NCBI GenBank assembly: GCA_902772625.1
Contig: CACYBP010000064.1
Span: forward strand, 1-7,785
Reading direction: 5' to 3'
Length of the DNA: 7,785 nt
DNA from: Oscillospiraceae bacterium
GTDB lineage: Bacteria > Bacillota > Clostridia > Oscillospirales > QAMX01
In this document: piece after piece, positions 1-7,228 of the stretch
How the letters are laid out: every line of letters starts with the position of its first letter
How positions within the stretch are numbered: the stretch's first letter is position 1
Made by a program: the position numbers and the translations under genes
The notes under the pieces: generated by a model
What the model was told of the DNA's origin: nothing
Seen by the model: the letters and a program-made list of their open reading frames with translations, nothing else
Database searches by the model: none

Positions 1-1
1 A

Positions 2-2011
2 AACGTCTTCCTCTGGAAAAGCCCGGACGGCACTGAGATCCCGGTCTTCCGGATCCCGGACGCCTATACGGCGAATCTGGAAAGCGCGGAGGAGGCCGAA
101 AAGCGTATGGAGGAGACCAGCGCCGTCACCAACGGCGACCTGGACTTCACCATGGTCTTCTACGGCGTGGGCAATCACGGCGGCGGCCCCACCAGAAAGA
201 ATATCGCCTGCGTCAGGGAGGTCATGGAGAAGCGCGCGGGTGAAAACGAGATTCTTTTCGCCTCTCCCGACGATTTCTTCGACGCGCTTGAGGCCTCGGG
301 AGCCGTGCTTCCGGTGGTGGAGGACGATCTCCAGCATCACGCCTCGGGCTGCTATTCCGCGGTATCCGGGCTGAAGCGGCTGAACCGCCGGGCCGAGGCC
401 GATCTCTACGCGGCCGAGGTCTTCGCCTCGATCGCCCATAAGACCCTGGGCCTATCCTATCCGGGAGAAAGGCTGGAGGAGGCCTGGGAGAATATCCTGT
501 TCAACCAGTTCCACGACATCATGGGCGGATGCTCGATCGAAAAGGCCTACGAGGACGCCTTTGCCTTTGCGGGCGAAAGCCTTTCGATCGCCCAAAAGAT
601 CATCGCGACCGGCACCCAGGGGCTTTCCTGGGCGGTGGACACCCTGGAGCTTCCCGGAACGCCGGTGATCCTTTTCAACCCCCATCCCTGGAAAGTGAAG
701 ACCCCGGTCGCGGTGAATTACCGGATCGACTCGATCCGGACCCTCGAAGGGGAGGACGTGCCGCTCCAGACGGTCTATTCCCAGGCCGAAAGCTGCATGT
801 GGCGCGGCGACGGCCTCTTCATGGCCGAGATCCCGCCCATGGGATACACGATCTATCTCATCGGGGACCGCACCGAGGAGGCCGTCAGCGGCACCTATAT
901 CCGGGGCGGCGAAAAAAAGGAATTCCCCTCCCCGGTGAAAGCGACCCCCGCCCCGGAGCTTCAGACCGCGAACGAATACCCCGGCCCGGTGCTGGAAAAC
1001 GAATTCCTCAGGGTGGAGTTCATCCCCTATAACGGGCAGGTCAGGTCGATGAAGGACAAATCCACCGGCGGGGAATTGCTCGCGGCCCCGGCGGCGGTGC
1101 CGGTGGTGGTGGACGAATACAGGCACGACACCTGGAGCCACGCAAAGAATTTCTTCGATCACGATATCGCGATCTTCGGCGACGCGCGCGTCACCGTGAT
1201 TGAAAACGGGCCGGTGCGCGCCACGGTCAAGGTGGAATCCCGATACAACGATTCGAAACTCACCCAGTATTTCAGCCTGGTCGCCGGAGAAAAGATGCTT
1301 CGCGTCCGGGCGGAGTGCGACTGGCGGGAAAAGCACAAGATGCTGAAGATCAGCTGGCCCTCTGACGTGGGGGAGGATCCCTCCGCCGTGTACGAGATCC
1401 CCTTCGGCCACTTCACCCGCCCCGCCGACGGCGAGGAGGAAAACGGCCACCGCTACGTGGCGGTGAAGGGCGCGAAGCGCTCCATGGCCATGCTCAACGA
1501 CGGCAAATACAGTTTCTCGATCAAGGGAGGCGATATCCGCCTGACCGTGCTCCGGAGCCCGATCTACGGCGATCACGGCGGCCCGCGGACGTCCGAGAGC
1601 ATGTTCACCGAGCAGGGGCTTTCCCGCTTTTCGTACGTGATGGTCCCCGGGGAAAAGGAGCCTGACTTCGCGTCGCTGGAGCGCCGGGCGGCGGAGCTCA
1701 ACTGCCCGGTCACGGCGGTGTGTGAAAACAACCACCGGGGCTTCCTCCCGGCCGAAAAGAGCTTCGGCGCGGCGGACGCCCGGAACGTGGATATCACCGC
1801 CCTGAAACGGGCCGAGGATCAAAACGGCTGGGTCCTGCGCGCCTACGAGACGGCGGGGGAGGAAAGCACCGACACGGTGATCCGCCTGCCCCTGCTGGAG
1901 CGCGAGCTTCCGCTTCACTTCGGAAAATTCGAGATCCGCACCCTTTTCCTGCCCGACGACGGGGGAGAGGCGCGGGAGGTCATGCTCACCGAGTGGGCGT
2001 ATGAGGACTGA
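2..2011 (+). CDS. GH38 alpha-mannosidase, 5' end missing
   Basis: This is the C-terminal part (669 residues) of a glycoside hydrolase family 38 enzyme. The family uses zinc to hydrolyse alpha-mannosidic bonds with retention of configuration. The frame is open from base 2, so the ATG at 107 is an internal methionine. Visible family marks are LWKSPDGTEI (the segment after the nucleophile region), G-x-G-N-H-G-G-G-P-T at about 170-193, the helical segment with QHHASGCYS and KRLNRR at about 330-400, and NQFHD at 502-516. The His of NQFHD matches the family's zinc-binding His. The rest, from about 650, is the beta-rich C-terminal domain with R-S-P-I-Y-G-D-H-G-G-P-R near 1555-1590. The nucleophile Asp and the other zinc ligands should lie upstream of the window. 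No signal peptide can be judged because the N-terminus is missing. The gene ends 48 bp before a strong terminator, so it is the last gene of its transcript. The family is secure; the linkage specificity is not visible. Confidence 0.93.
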   Translation, partial: NVFLWKSPDGTEIPVFRIPDAYTANLESAEEAEKRMEETSAVTNGDLDFTMVFYGVGNHGGGPTRKNIACVREVMEKRAGENEILFASPDDFFDALEASGAVLPVVEDDLQHHASGCYSAVSGLKRLNRRAEADLYAAEVFASIAHKTLGLSYPGERLEEAWENILFNQFHDIMGGCSIEKAYEDAFAFAGESLSIAQKIIATGTQGLSWAVDTLELPGTPVILFNPHPWKVKTPVAVNYRIDSIRTLEGEDVPLQTVYSQAESCMWRGDGLFMAEIPPMGYTIYLIGDRTEEAVSGTYIRGGEKKEFPSPVKATPAPELQTANEYPGPVLENEFLRVEFIPYNGQVRSMKDKSTGGELLAAPAAVPVVVDEYRHDTWSHAKNFFDHDIAIFGDARVTVIENGPVRATVKVESRYNDSKLTQYFSLVAGEKMLRVRAECDWREKHKMLKISWPSDVGEDPSAVYEIPFGHFTRPADGEEENGHRYVAVKGAKRSMAMLNDGKYSFSIKGGDIRLTVLRSPIYGDHGGPRTSESMFTEQGLSRFSYVMVPGEKEPDFASLERRAAELNCPVTAVCENNHRGFLPAEKSFGAADARNVDITALKRAEDQNGWVLRAYETAGEESTDTVIRLPLLERELPLHFGKFEIRTLFLPDDGGEAREVMLTEWAYED

Positions 2012-2058
2012 TCCACGGGAGATCCCGGATCGGGTCCGGAACGGCAAAGAAGAAAACT

Positions 2059-2100
2059 GCGGGTCCCGGCGAACGGCCGGGACCCGCTTTTCTCTCTTTT
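2059..2100 (+). terminator. Rho-independent terminator of the mannosidase gene
   Basis: A perfect 12-bp GC-rich stem (2059-2070 with 2076-2087) closes a 5-base loop, GAACG, and is followed by TTTTCTCTCTTTT. It lies 48 bp after the mannosidase stop codon and just before the lysR promoter, so it separates the two transcription units. Confidence 0.92.
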
Positions 2101-2106
2101 CGGGTC

Positions 2107-2135
2107 TTGACGGAAGGCGGGATCGGTGGTATATT
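2107..2135 (+). promoter_or_regulatory. Promoter of the lysR gene
   Basis: A TTGACG -35 box (2107-2112), a 17-bp spacer and a TATATT -10 box (2130-2135) fit the vegetative sigma consensus closely. Transcription would start near 2142, which gives a leader of about 30 nt before the GTG start codon. The start falls inside the inverted repeat at 2140-2156. Confidence 0.8.
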
Positions 2136-2139
2136 AAAG

Positions 2140-2156
2140 CCTATCAGAATAATAGG
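2140..2156. promoter_or_regulatory. Candidate LysR operator over the lysR transcription start
   Basis: The inverted repeat CCTATCA-GAA-TAATAGG has 7-bp arms with one mismatch. Its T at 2142 and A at 2154 form the T-N11-A core typical of LysR-type binding sites. Its position over the predicted transcription start would suit negative autoregulation. The same half-site recurs ahead of metY, which supports a shared regulator. Binding itself is inferred. Confidence 0.6.
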
Positions 2157-2173
2157 AAAAGAGGAGACCCGCC

Positions 2174-3109
2174 GTGACCCTTCAACAGCTTCGTTACGTC
2201 ATCGCCATCGCCGAATCCGGCTCCCTGAACAAGGCCGCTGAAACGCTCTACGTGGCCCAGCCCTCGCTCTCCGGCGCGGTCCGGGAGCTGGAGAAGGAGC
2301 TGGGGATCACGATCTTCCGCCGGGGCGCCCGGGGCGTCACCCTGACCTCCGACGGCGCGGAGTTTTTGAGGCACGCCCGGGACGTGACCGACGGGTGCGA
2401 GAGGATCTATGAAAAATACGGCCGGGGCGGGACCCTGAAAAAGAAATTCGGCGTCTCCTGTCAGCATTATTCCTTCGCCGTGAAGGGATTCGTGGAGATG
2501 GTGAAGCAGTTCGACACGGTGGAATACGAATTCGCCATCCGCGAGACCCGCACCCGGGAGGTCATCAGCGACGTGGCCTCCGGAAAAAGCGAGATCGGCA
2601 TCCTGTATCTTTCGGATTTCAACCGGCAGGTGATGGAAAAGCTGTTCCGTTCCAACGGGCTTTGCTTTGAAAGACTGGTCACCTGCGGCGCCTTCGTCTA
2701 TCTCTGGAAGGGGCACCCTCTGGCGCAAAAGGCAGAGATCACCTTTGAAGACCTCGCGCCTTACCCCTGCCTCGCCTTTGAGCAGGACGCGGGCGAATCC
2801 TTCTATTTCGCCGAGGAGATCCTTTCCACCGCCGATTATCCCCGCATCATCCGGGCCAACGACCGGGCGACCATGCTGAATCTGATGATCGGGCTGATGG
2901 GATACACCCTCTGCTCGGGGATCATCTCGGAGGAGCTGAACGGCTCGGACTATCTCACCATCCCCTTCCGGGAGGAGGGGGAAAAGACCCGGATGGAGAT
3001 CGGATACCTCCGGAGAAAGGATCTTCCTCTCAGTGAGACCGGCGAGCGCTACGTCCGGGAGCTGGCGGCGACCCTCGAAAAAACCGGGGGGAAAGACACG
3101 GAGCTATAG
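2174..3109 (+). CDS. LysR-type transcriptional regulator, adjacent to metY
   Basis: This 311-residue protein has normal LysR length. Residues 1-60 form the N-terminal winged helix-turn-helix, with A-A-E-T-L-Y-V-A-Q-P-S-L-S at 21-33 and R-E-L-E-K-E-L-G at 37-44. Residues about 90-300 form the periplasmic-binding-protein-like effector domain. The start is GTG at 2174, chosen because AGGAG at 2162-2166 sits 7 bases upstream and LysR homology begins at this residue. The stop codon overlaps a half-site ahead of metY. Its tandem position before an O-acetylhomoserine sulfhydrylase and the common half-sites suggest a regulator of sulfur amino acid synthesis, of the CysB/CmbR/MetR functional kind. The effector would then be a pathway intermediate such as an O-acetylated amino acid or homocysteine. 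The family is certain; target and effector are inferred. No terminator is visible after the gene, so some transcripts may read into metY. Confidence 0.93.
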   Translation: MTLQQLRYVIAIAESGSLNKAAETLYVAQPSLSGAVRELEKELGITIFRRGARGVTLTSDGAEFLRHARDVTDGCERIYEKYGRGGTLKKKFGVSCQHYSFAVKGFVEMVKQFDTVEYEFAIRETRTREVISDVASGKSEIGILYLSDFNRQVMEKLFRSNGLCFERLVTCGAFVYLWKGHPLAQKAEITFEDLAPYPCLAFEQDAGESFYFAEEILSTADYPRIIRANDRATMLNLMIGLMGYTLCSGIISEELNGSDYLTIPFREEGEKTRMEIGYLRRKDLPLSETGERYVRELAATLEKTGGKDTEL

Positions 3110-3139
3110 GACGAGCCTATTACCGAGTATTTTAATAGG
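3104..3139. promoter_or_regulatory. Candidate LysR binding region upstream of metY
   Basis: Three half-sites lie here: CTATAGG (3104-3110), CCTATTA (3116-3122) and TAATAGG (3133-3139). The last two are a perfect 7-bp inverted repeat with a 10-base gap. The first two give a second dyad, ATAGG-N5-CCTAT, overlapping the lysR stop codon. The inverted repeat ends 3 bp before the predicted metY -35 box and is centred near -51, a usual place for a LysR activator. The resemblance to the lysR operator at 2140-2156 supports one regulator acting at both places. Confidence 0.6.
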
Positions 3140-3142
3140 ATA

Positions 3143-3172
3143 TTGGACAAAAGGGGACGGCCGGTGTATGAT
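3143..3172 (+). promoter_or_regulatory. Probable metY promoter
   Basis: TTGGAC (3143-3148), an 18-bp spacer and TATGAT (3167-3172) form a moderate vegetative promoter. The predicted start near 3179 gives a leader of about 75 nt. The imperfect -35 box directly beside an inverted repeat is what an activator-dependent promoter would look like. Confidence 0.6.
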
Positions 3173-3217
3173 AAGACCGTCCCCGGAAAACAGAAGCACA
3201 GACAGGGAGGGGACGGT
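3153..3217 (+). repeat. Three-copy 8-bp word with alternative pairing in the metY leader
   Basis: GGGGACGG occurs at 3153-3160 and 3209-3216, and its complement CCGTCCCC lies between them at 3177-3184. The central copy can pair with the first (8 bp, 16-base loop holding the -10 box) or, one base longer, with the third (9 bp, 3176-3184 with 3209-3217, 24-base loop). Neither hairpin is followed by a U-tract, so neither looks like a plain terminator. RNA from the metY promoter would contain only the second option, at its extreme 5' end; read-through RNA from lysR would contain both. Confidence 0.6.
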
Positions 3218-3254
3218 AAAGAAACGGGCAGACCCCGGGAAAGAGGAAAAGATC

Positions 3255-4535
3255 ATGGCAGAGTATAAATTCGAGACCCTTCAGCTTCACGTGGGACAGG
3301 AGAGCGCCGATCCGGCCACCGATTCCCGGGCGGTCCCCATCTATCAGACCACCAGCTACGTCTTCCACGATTCGGCCCACGCGGCGGCCCGCTTCGGCCT
3401 TTCGGACGCGGGCAACATCTACGGCCGCCTGACCAACTCCACCCAGGAGGTCCTGGAAAAAAGGATCGCCGCTCTGGAGGGCGGGGTCGCGGCTCTGGCG
3501 CTGGCCTCAGGCGCGGCAGCCATCGCCTACACGCTGGAGGCCCTGGCGGGGAAGGGCGGCCACATCGTGGCGCAGAAGACCATCTACGGCGGAAGCTACA
3601 ACCTTCTGGCGCACACCCTTCCGAATTTCGGGATCGAAACGACCTTCGTGGATATCCACGATCCCGCCGCGATCCGGGCCGCGATCCGGCCGGAGACCCG
3701 GGCGGTCTTTGCCGAGACCCTGGGCAATCCCAACAGCGACATCCCCGATCTGGATCTGGTCGCCTCCATCGCCCACGAAAACGGGGTGCCCTTCGTGGTG
3801 GACAACACCTTCGGCACGCCTTATCTGATCCGCCCCATCGAGCACGGGGCCGATATCGTGGTGCATTCGGCCACCAAATTCCTCGGCGGGCACGGCACCA
3901 CCCTGGGCGGCGTGATCGTGGACTCCGGCAATTTCCCCTGGACGGCGGAGAAATACCCCGGCGTCGCCGCCCCGAACCCCAGCTATCACGGCGTTTCCTT
4001 CACCGCCGCGGCGGGAAAGGCGGCCTTCGTCACCTATATCCGCGCGATCCTGCTCCGGGACACCGGCGCGGCCATCTCCCCCTTCAACGCCTTCCTGCTT
4101 CTGCAGGGGGTGGAGACCCTGTCGCTCCGTCTGGAGAGGCACGCGGAAAACACCGCAAAGGTCGTGGAGTATCTTGCAAAGCACCCTCTGGTCAAAAAGG
4201 TCAACCATCCGTCGCTTCCGGATCACCCCGATCACGCGCTTTACGAGAAATACTTCCCGCAGGGCGGCGGATCGATCTTCACCTTTGAGATCAGGGGCGG
4301 TCAGAAGGAGGCCTTCGCCTTCATCGACCATCTCCGGATCTTCTCGCTTCTGGCCAACGTCGCCGACGTGAAGTCGCTGGTGATCCATCCCGCCACCACC
4401 ACCCATTCCCAGCTTTCCCCGGAGGAGCTCGCCGATCAGGATATCTTCCCGGGCACCATCCGCCTTTCCATCGGCACCGAGCATATCGACGACATCCTCG
4501 CCGACCTCGAACGCGGCTTCGCAGCCATTTCCTGA
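3255..4535 (+). CDS. metY: O-acetylhomoserine sulfhydrylase (homocysteine synthase)
   Basis: This cytoplasmic PLP enzyme of the Cys/Met metabolism family (fold type I) makes homocysteine from O-acetylhomoserine and sulfide, the direct sulfhydrylation route to methionine. The 426 residues match O-acetylhomoserine sulfhydrylases rather than the shorter MetB/MetC proteins. Landmarks are [11 protein letters not shown] (25-35), N-I-Y-G-R-L (54-59), the cofactor-stacking Tyr 111 in T-I-Y-G-G, Asp 183 in V-V-D-N-T-F, the PLP lysine at 208 in [10 protein letters not shown], and [16 protein letters not shown] near the C-terminus. The start is ATG 3255, with GAGG at 3243-3246 and homology from the first residues; the frame is open further upstream but that part shows no family sequence. 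It follows lysR by 145 bp and ends at a hairpin terminator. Some family members also accept O-acetylserine, so a cysteine-forming side activity is possible. Confidence 0.95.
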   Translation: MAEYKFETLQLHVGQESADPATDSRAVPIYQTTSYVFHDSAHAAARFGLSDAGNIYGRLTNSTQEVLEKRIAALEGGVAALALASGAAAIAYTLEALAGKGGHIVAQKTIYGGSYNLLAHTLPNFGIETTFVDIHDPAAIRAAIRPETRAVFAETLGNPNSDIPDLDLVASIAHENGVPFVVDNTFGTPYLIRPIEHGADIVVHSATKFLGGHGTTLGGVIVDSGNFPWTAEKYPGVAAPNPSYHGVSFTAAAGKAAFVTYIRAILLRDTGAAISPFNAFLLLQGVETLSLRLERHAENTAKVVEYLAKHPLVKKVNHPSLPDHPDHALYEKYFPQGGGSIFTFEIRGGQKEAFAFIDHLRIFSLLANVADVKSLVIHPATTTHSQLSPEELADQDIFPGTIRLSIGTEHIDDILADLERGFAAIS

Positions 4536-4555
4536 ATCCTCTCTTTTTCCCGCGC

Positions 4556-4595
4556 AAAAGAGCCCCGGAGCGACCGCTCCGGGGCTCTTGCCTTT
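4556..4595. terminator. Bidirectional terminator between convergent genes
   Basis: A perfect 14-bp stem (4558-4571 with 4576-4589) closes a 4-base loop, GACC. It starts 22 bp after the metY stop codon and ends 12 bp from the stop codon of the minus-strand hydrolase gene. On the minus strand the distal arm and the bases after it read TTTT, a fair U-tract. On the plus strand the tail is the weaker GCCTTTA. It probably ends both transcripts. Confidence 0.88.
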
Positions 4596-4601
4596 ACGCG
4601 T

Positions 4602-5495
4602 TCAGGCTTCTTCCCTGAGGATCCCGTTCAGGCGGGCCTGAAGCCCCGCCGCGTCCTTCAGGATCAGGAAACGGAAGTTTCCGCCCTCCTCCTCCCGGGA
4701 CGGGGTGGAGCCGTCGGGGGTCACCTCGAGCGAGAGGGCGGGGGACAGATCGAAAAACTCTTCAAGCCCCATCACGGCGAAGTAGACCGCCGTGAGATCC
4801 CAGCTGAAGCGGGTGGTCTTCCCGTCGTTCCAGAGCTTGTAGGCGAGCCACACGGGGTTTTCCGGGCGCTCGATCCCGTCGGGGAAGCCGGTCTCGAAGG
4901 CGTATCCCACCTCGTGGCCCGAGAGGATCACGGGGCAGGAGACCTGACTGAAGACGTACCGGGCGCTTTCGGCGTCGGAATAGACGTTGTATTCGCGCTT
5001 TCCCGCGGGATAATCCCCGGCCATGGAGACGAGAAGCCCGAGCTTTTTCCGGAAGAGCGCGGGATAAAGCCTCATCGCGTCGGCCAGGGCGTTGAACTGG
5101 CCGATGGTGACCACCGTGAGAGCGTGATCCGGGCTTTCCTCCAGCGCCTTTTTATAGACCTCCGCCGAATCGGAAAAGCCTCTTCCCGCCCGGAAGAGGG
5201 GAGAAAACGCTTCGGACAGAGCCTTGTTGTATTTGGAGCAGTCGGGGAGGAAGGGACGGCGCCGGAATTCGCCGATGGGAAGCTCGGGCATCCCGTAAAA
5301 GGCGCGCACCGCGTCCACGGCCCCCGCGCCCCAGGGGTTGGAGGTGCAGTTGACGATCCCGGCGATGGAAAAGCCGGTCTTTTTCTGAAGCGAGAACAGG
5401 ACCGCCAAAGCCCCCGCGTCGTCGCAGTCGGGGCCGATATCGGTATCCAGAAGCACCGGGCCGCGGGTGTTTTTCAGAGGTTCGGGAAGCGTCAT
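4602..5495 (-). CDS. Nucleoside hydrolase family protein
   Basis: This 297-residue protein belongs to the inosine/uridine-preferring nucleoside hydrolase family, which uses calcium to cleave the N-glycosidic bond of ribonucleosides. The N-terminal calcium site D-T-D-I-G-P-D-C-D-D is at 17-26. I-G-Q-F-N-A-L-A (131-138) stands where the family usually has G-P-L-T-N-L-A. E168 and N170 in R-E-Y-N match the ribose-binding E-F-N pair, and D233 in S-W-D-L-T-A-V matches the late calcium-binding Asp. The residue before that Asp is Trp 232, where classical members have the His proposed as general acid. The substrate may therefore not be a standard purine or pyrimidine nucleoside. The start ATG at 5495 is chosen because the promoter at 5552-5581 rules out longer versions; the best ribosome site, AGGA at 5508-5511, is a rather long 12 bases away. 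The gene is monocistronic and divergent from the carboxypeptidase gene. No signal peptide is visible. Confidence 0.85.
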   Translation of the reverse strand: MTLPEPLKNTRGPVLLDTDIGPDCDDAGALAVLFSLQKKTGFSIAGIVNCTSNPWGAGAVDAVRAFYGMPELPIGEFRRRPFLPDCSKYNKALSEAFSPLFRAGRGFSDSAEVYKKALEESPDHALTVVTIGQFNALADAMRLYPALFRKKLGLLVSMAGDYPAGKREYNVYSDAESARYVFSQVSCPVILSGHEVGYAFETGFPDGIERPENPVWLAYKLWNDGKTTRFSWDLTAVYFAVMGLEEFFDLSPALSLEVTPDGSTPSREEEGGNFRFLILKDAAGLQARLNGILREEA

Positions 5496-5520
5496 AAGGC
5501 GGGAGCGTCCTTTCCTTCGC

Positions 5521-5533
5521 CCTCCGACGGAGG
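5521..5533. promoter_or_regulatory. Short perfect palindrome in the hydrolase leader
   Basis: CCTCCG-A-CGGAGG is a perfect 6-bp dyad around one base. It lies in the minus-strand leader, about 12 to 24 bases after the predicted transcription start and upstream of the ribosome site. It could be an operator or a small RNA hairpin. Position is the only evidence for function. Confidence 0.35.
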
Positions 5534-5551
5534 AGGACGTTTTTCGGATCC

Positions 5552-5581
5552 AGTATAGCGCCCGGAAAGCCGCTTTGTCAA
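5552..5581 (-). promoter_or_regulatory. Promoter of the nucleoside hydrolase gene
   Basis: On the minus strand a perfect TTGACA (5576-5581) and TATACT (5552-5557) are separated by 18 bp. Transcription would start near 5545 and give a leader of about 50 nt. This is one of the two best matches to the vegetative consensus in the window. Confidence 0.85.
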
Positions 5582-5604
5582 GCGCGGAAAAGCAAAGAAA
5601 GGGA

Positions 5605-5633
5605 TTTCTTTTCGGGGAAAAGTGTGATAGAAT
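5605..5633 (+). promoter_or_regulatory. Extended -10 promoter of the carboxypeptidase operon
   Basis: TG-A-TAGAAT (5625-5633) is an extended -10 element. The -35 region, TTTCTT at 5605-5610 with a 17-bp spacer, is weak, as is common with extended -10 promoters. Transcription would start near 5640, about 68 nt before the start codon. It is arranged back to back with the hydrolase promoter. Confidence 0.65.
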
Positions 5634-5648
5634 GGAGAAGAAAGAAAG

Positions 5649-5677
5649 GGCGGGAAGGCGCATTTCCGCCGATCCCG
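5649..5677 (+). other. Potential leader hairpin of the carboxypeptidase mRNA
   Basis: Right after the predicted start, two foldings are possible: 5649-5656 with 5663-5670 (8 bp, one G-U pair), or the nested pairs 5651-5655 with 5673-5677 and 5657-5660 with 5667-5670. It leaves the ribosome site at 5691-5698 free, so it may only protect the 5' end. It matches no riboswitch class known to me. Confidence 0.35.
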
Positions 5678-5707
5678 AAAAAAGCATCGAAGAAAGGGAA
5701 AACGCAT

Positions 5708-7213
5708 ATGGAACTCAAGGAAGCGCGGGAGCGCATCAAAATTCTGGAAAAACAGGAGACCGCTTACCGGCACGCCCTGGGGCTGCTCTCTTACGACGGC
5801 GCCACCCAGGCCCCGGCGGGCACCGCCGAAAACCGGGGCGAGACCCTGGCCATCCTGAGCGAGGCCGCCTACGGCATCACCACCGGCCCCGAGATGACCG
5901 AGGTCGTCGCGACCCTTCTTAAGCACAAGGACGAGCTGGACGGGACCGAACGCCGGATCGCGGAGCTCAAAAACAAGGAGCTTACCGAGCTTCAAAAGAT
6001 CCCGGTGGAGGAATACGTAGCCTACGCAAAGCTTCTCAACGAGGCCGACGCGGTGTGGCACAAGGCCAAGGAGGAAAACGATTACGCCTCCTTCGCGCCT
6101 TATATCGACCGGCTGGTGGCCACCCAGAAGAGGATCGCGTCGCTGGTGGCGCCGGAAAAAGATCCTTACGATTATCAGCTCGATCAGTACGAGGAGGGCC
6201 TGACCCGGGAAAAGTGCGAGGCCTTCTTCGCCGCCCTGCGTAAGGAGATCGTGCCCACGGTCAAAAAGGTCGTCGCCTCGAAGCAGGTGGACGATTCGAT
6301 CAATCACAAGCCCTTCCCGATCCCGACGCAGGAAAAGCTCTCGGACGAGCTGATGGCCCTGATGGGGATCGACCGGAACCACTGCACCATCTCCACCACC
6401 GAGCATCCCTTCACCACCGAGTTCACCAAGTACGACGTGCGCATCACCACCCATTATCACGAGGAAAGCTTCCTCTCCTCGCTCTTCAGCGTGGTGCACG
6501 AGGGCGGGCACGCCCTTTACGAATTGAACGTGGCCGACGAATTCGCCTACACCTGCCTCGGCGGCGGGGTGTCCATGAGCGTGCACGAAAGCCAGTCGCG
6601 CTTCTATGAAAACATCATCGGCCGGAGCGAGGCCTACGCCGAGCTTCTTCTGCCGGTGCTCCGGCGGCTCTTCCCGGAGGAGGTCGGCGGGATCACGGCG
6701 CACGAGCTCTATCTCGCCGCGAACAAGTCCGAGCCCTCCCTGATCCGCACCGAGGCGGACGAACTGACCTACGCGCTTCACATCATGGTGCGCTTCGAGA
6801 TCGAAAAGAAGCTTTTTGCCGGGGAGGTCACTTCGAAGGATCTGCCCGCTCTCTGGAACGCGCTTTATAAAGAGTATCTCGGCGTCGACGTGCCGGATGA
6901 CCGGAGGGGCGTCCTGCAGGATTCCCACTGGTCGGGCGGACTTTTCGGCTATTTCCCGTCCTACGCTCTGGGCTCGGCTTACGGCGCCCAGATCCTTGCG
7001 GTCATGGAAAAGGACTTCGACGTGTTCGGAGCGGTCCGGAAGGGCGAGATCACGCGGATCAACGACTGGCTCCGGGAGCACATATGGAGATTCGGAAAGC
7101 TCTATAAGCCCGGCGAGCTGATGGAAAAGGTCTTCGGCGCGCCCTTCGATCCCACATACTATACCGATTATCTGAAAAAGAAATACGCGTCGATCTACGG
7201 CTTCGACGCCTGA
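5708..7213 (+). CDS. M32 family metallocarboxypeptidase (Taq type)
   Basis: This 501-residue zinc carboxypeptidase removes C-terminal amino acids from peptides, probably in the cytoplasm since no signal peptide is present. It has normal M32 length and shows all the family motifs in order: H-P-F (233-235), D-V-R-I-T (243-247), the zinc site H-E-G-G-H (264-268), H-E-S-Q-S-R (293-298) with Glu 294 as third zinc ligand, I-R-T-E-A-D-E-L (346-353) and G-V-L-Q-D-S-H-W (401-408). The 30-residue distance from His 264 to Glu 294 equals that in the Pyrococcus furiosus enzyme as I recall it (269 to 299). The start is ATG 5708, with AGAAAGGG at 5691-5698 and family sequence from the first residues; an open extension back to 5624 would begin at the promoter and is lysine/arginine-rich filler. 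It is the first gene of an operon with the epimerase-like gene 15 bp downstream. Confidence 0.95.
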   Translation: MELKEARERIKILEKQETAYRHALGLLSYDGATQAPAGTAENRGETLAILSEAAYGITTGPEMTEVVATLLKHKDELDGTERRIAELKNKELTELQKIPVEEYVAYAKLLNEADAVWHKAKEENDYASFAPYIDRLVATQKRIASLVAPEKDPYDYQLDQYEEGLTREKCEAFFAALRKEIVPTVKKVVASKQVDDSINHKPFPIPTQEKLSDELMALMGIDRNHCTISTTEHPFTTEFTKYDVRITTHYHEESFLSSLFSVVHEGGHALYELNVADEFAYTCLGGGVSMSVHESQSRFYENIIGRSEAYAELLLPVLRRLFPEEVGGITAHELYLAANKSEPSLIRTEADELTYALHIMVRFEIEKKLFAGEVTSKDLPALWNALYKEYLGVDVPDDRRGVLQDSHWSGGLFGYFPSYALGSAYGAQILAVMEKDFDVFGAVRKGEITRINDWLREHIWRFGKLYKPGELMEKVFGAPFDPTYYTDYLKKKYASIYGFDA

Positions 7214-7228
7214 AAAGAGGGACACGGC

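Noticed and set aside
452..2047. A 531-codon open frame on the minus strand opposite the mannosidase gene
   Set aside because: Same low-complexity R/G/H/V composition, no ribosome site or family sequence, and it covers a clear GH38 coding region.
3153..3184. Terminator between lysR and metY
   Set aside because: The stem is there but it is followed by GGAAAACAG, not a U-tract, and the loop contains the promoter -10 box.
3033..3254. N-terminal extension of metY back to 3033
   Set aside because: It would overlap lysR and run through the promoter and operator; the family sequence and ribosome site point to ATG 3255.
3173..3254. SAM riboswitch, SAH riboswitch or T-box leader ahead of metY
   Set aside because: None of the conserved core sequences I know for these elements is present, and the leader is only about 75 nt long.
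3507..4484. A 325-codon minus-strand open frame opposite metY
   Set aside because: Antisense to a full-length, well-conserved PLP enzyme; no domain and no promoter.
5496..5687. N-terminal extension of the nucleoside hydrolase to 5687
   Set aside because: It would include the TTGACA/TATACT promoter, and the added residues show no hydrolase similarity.
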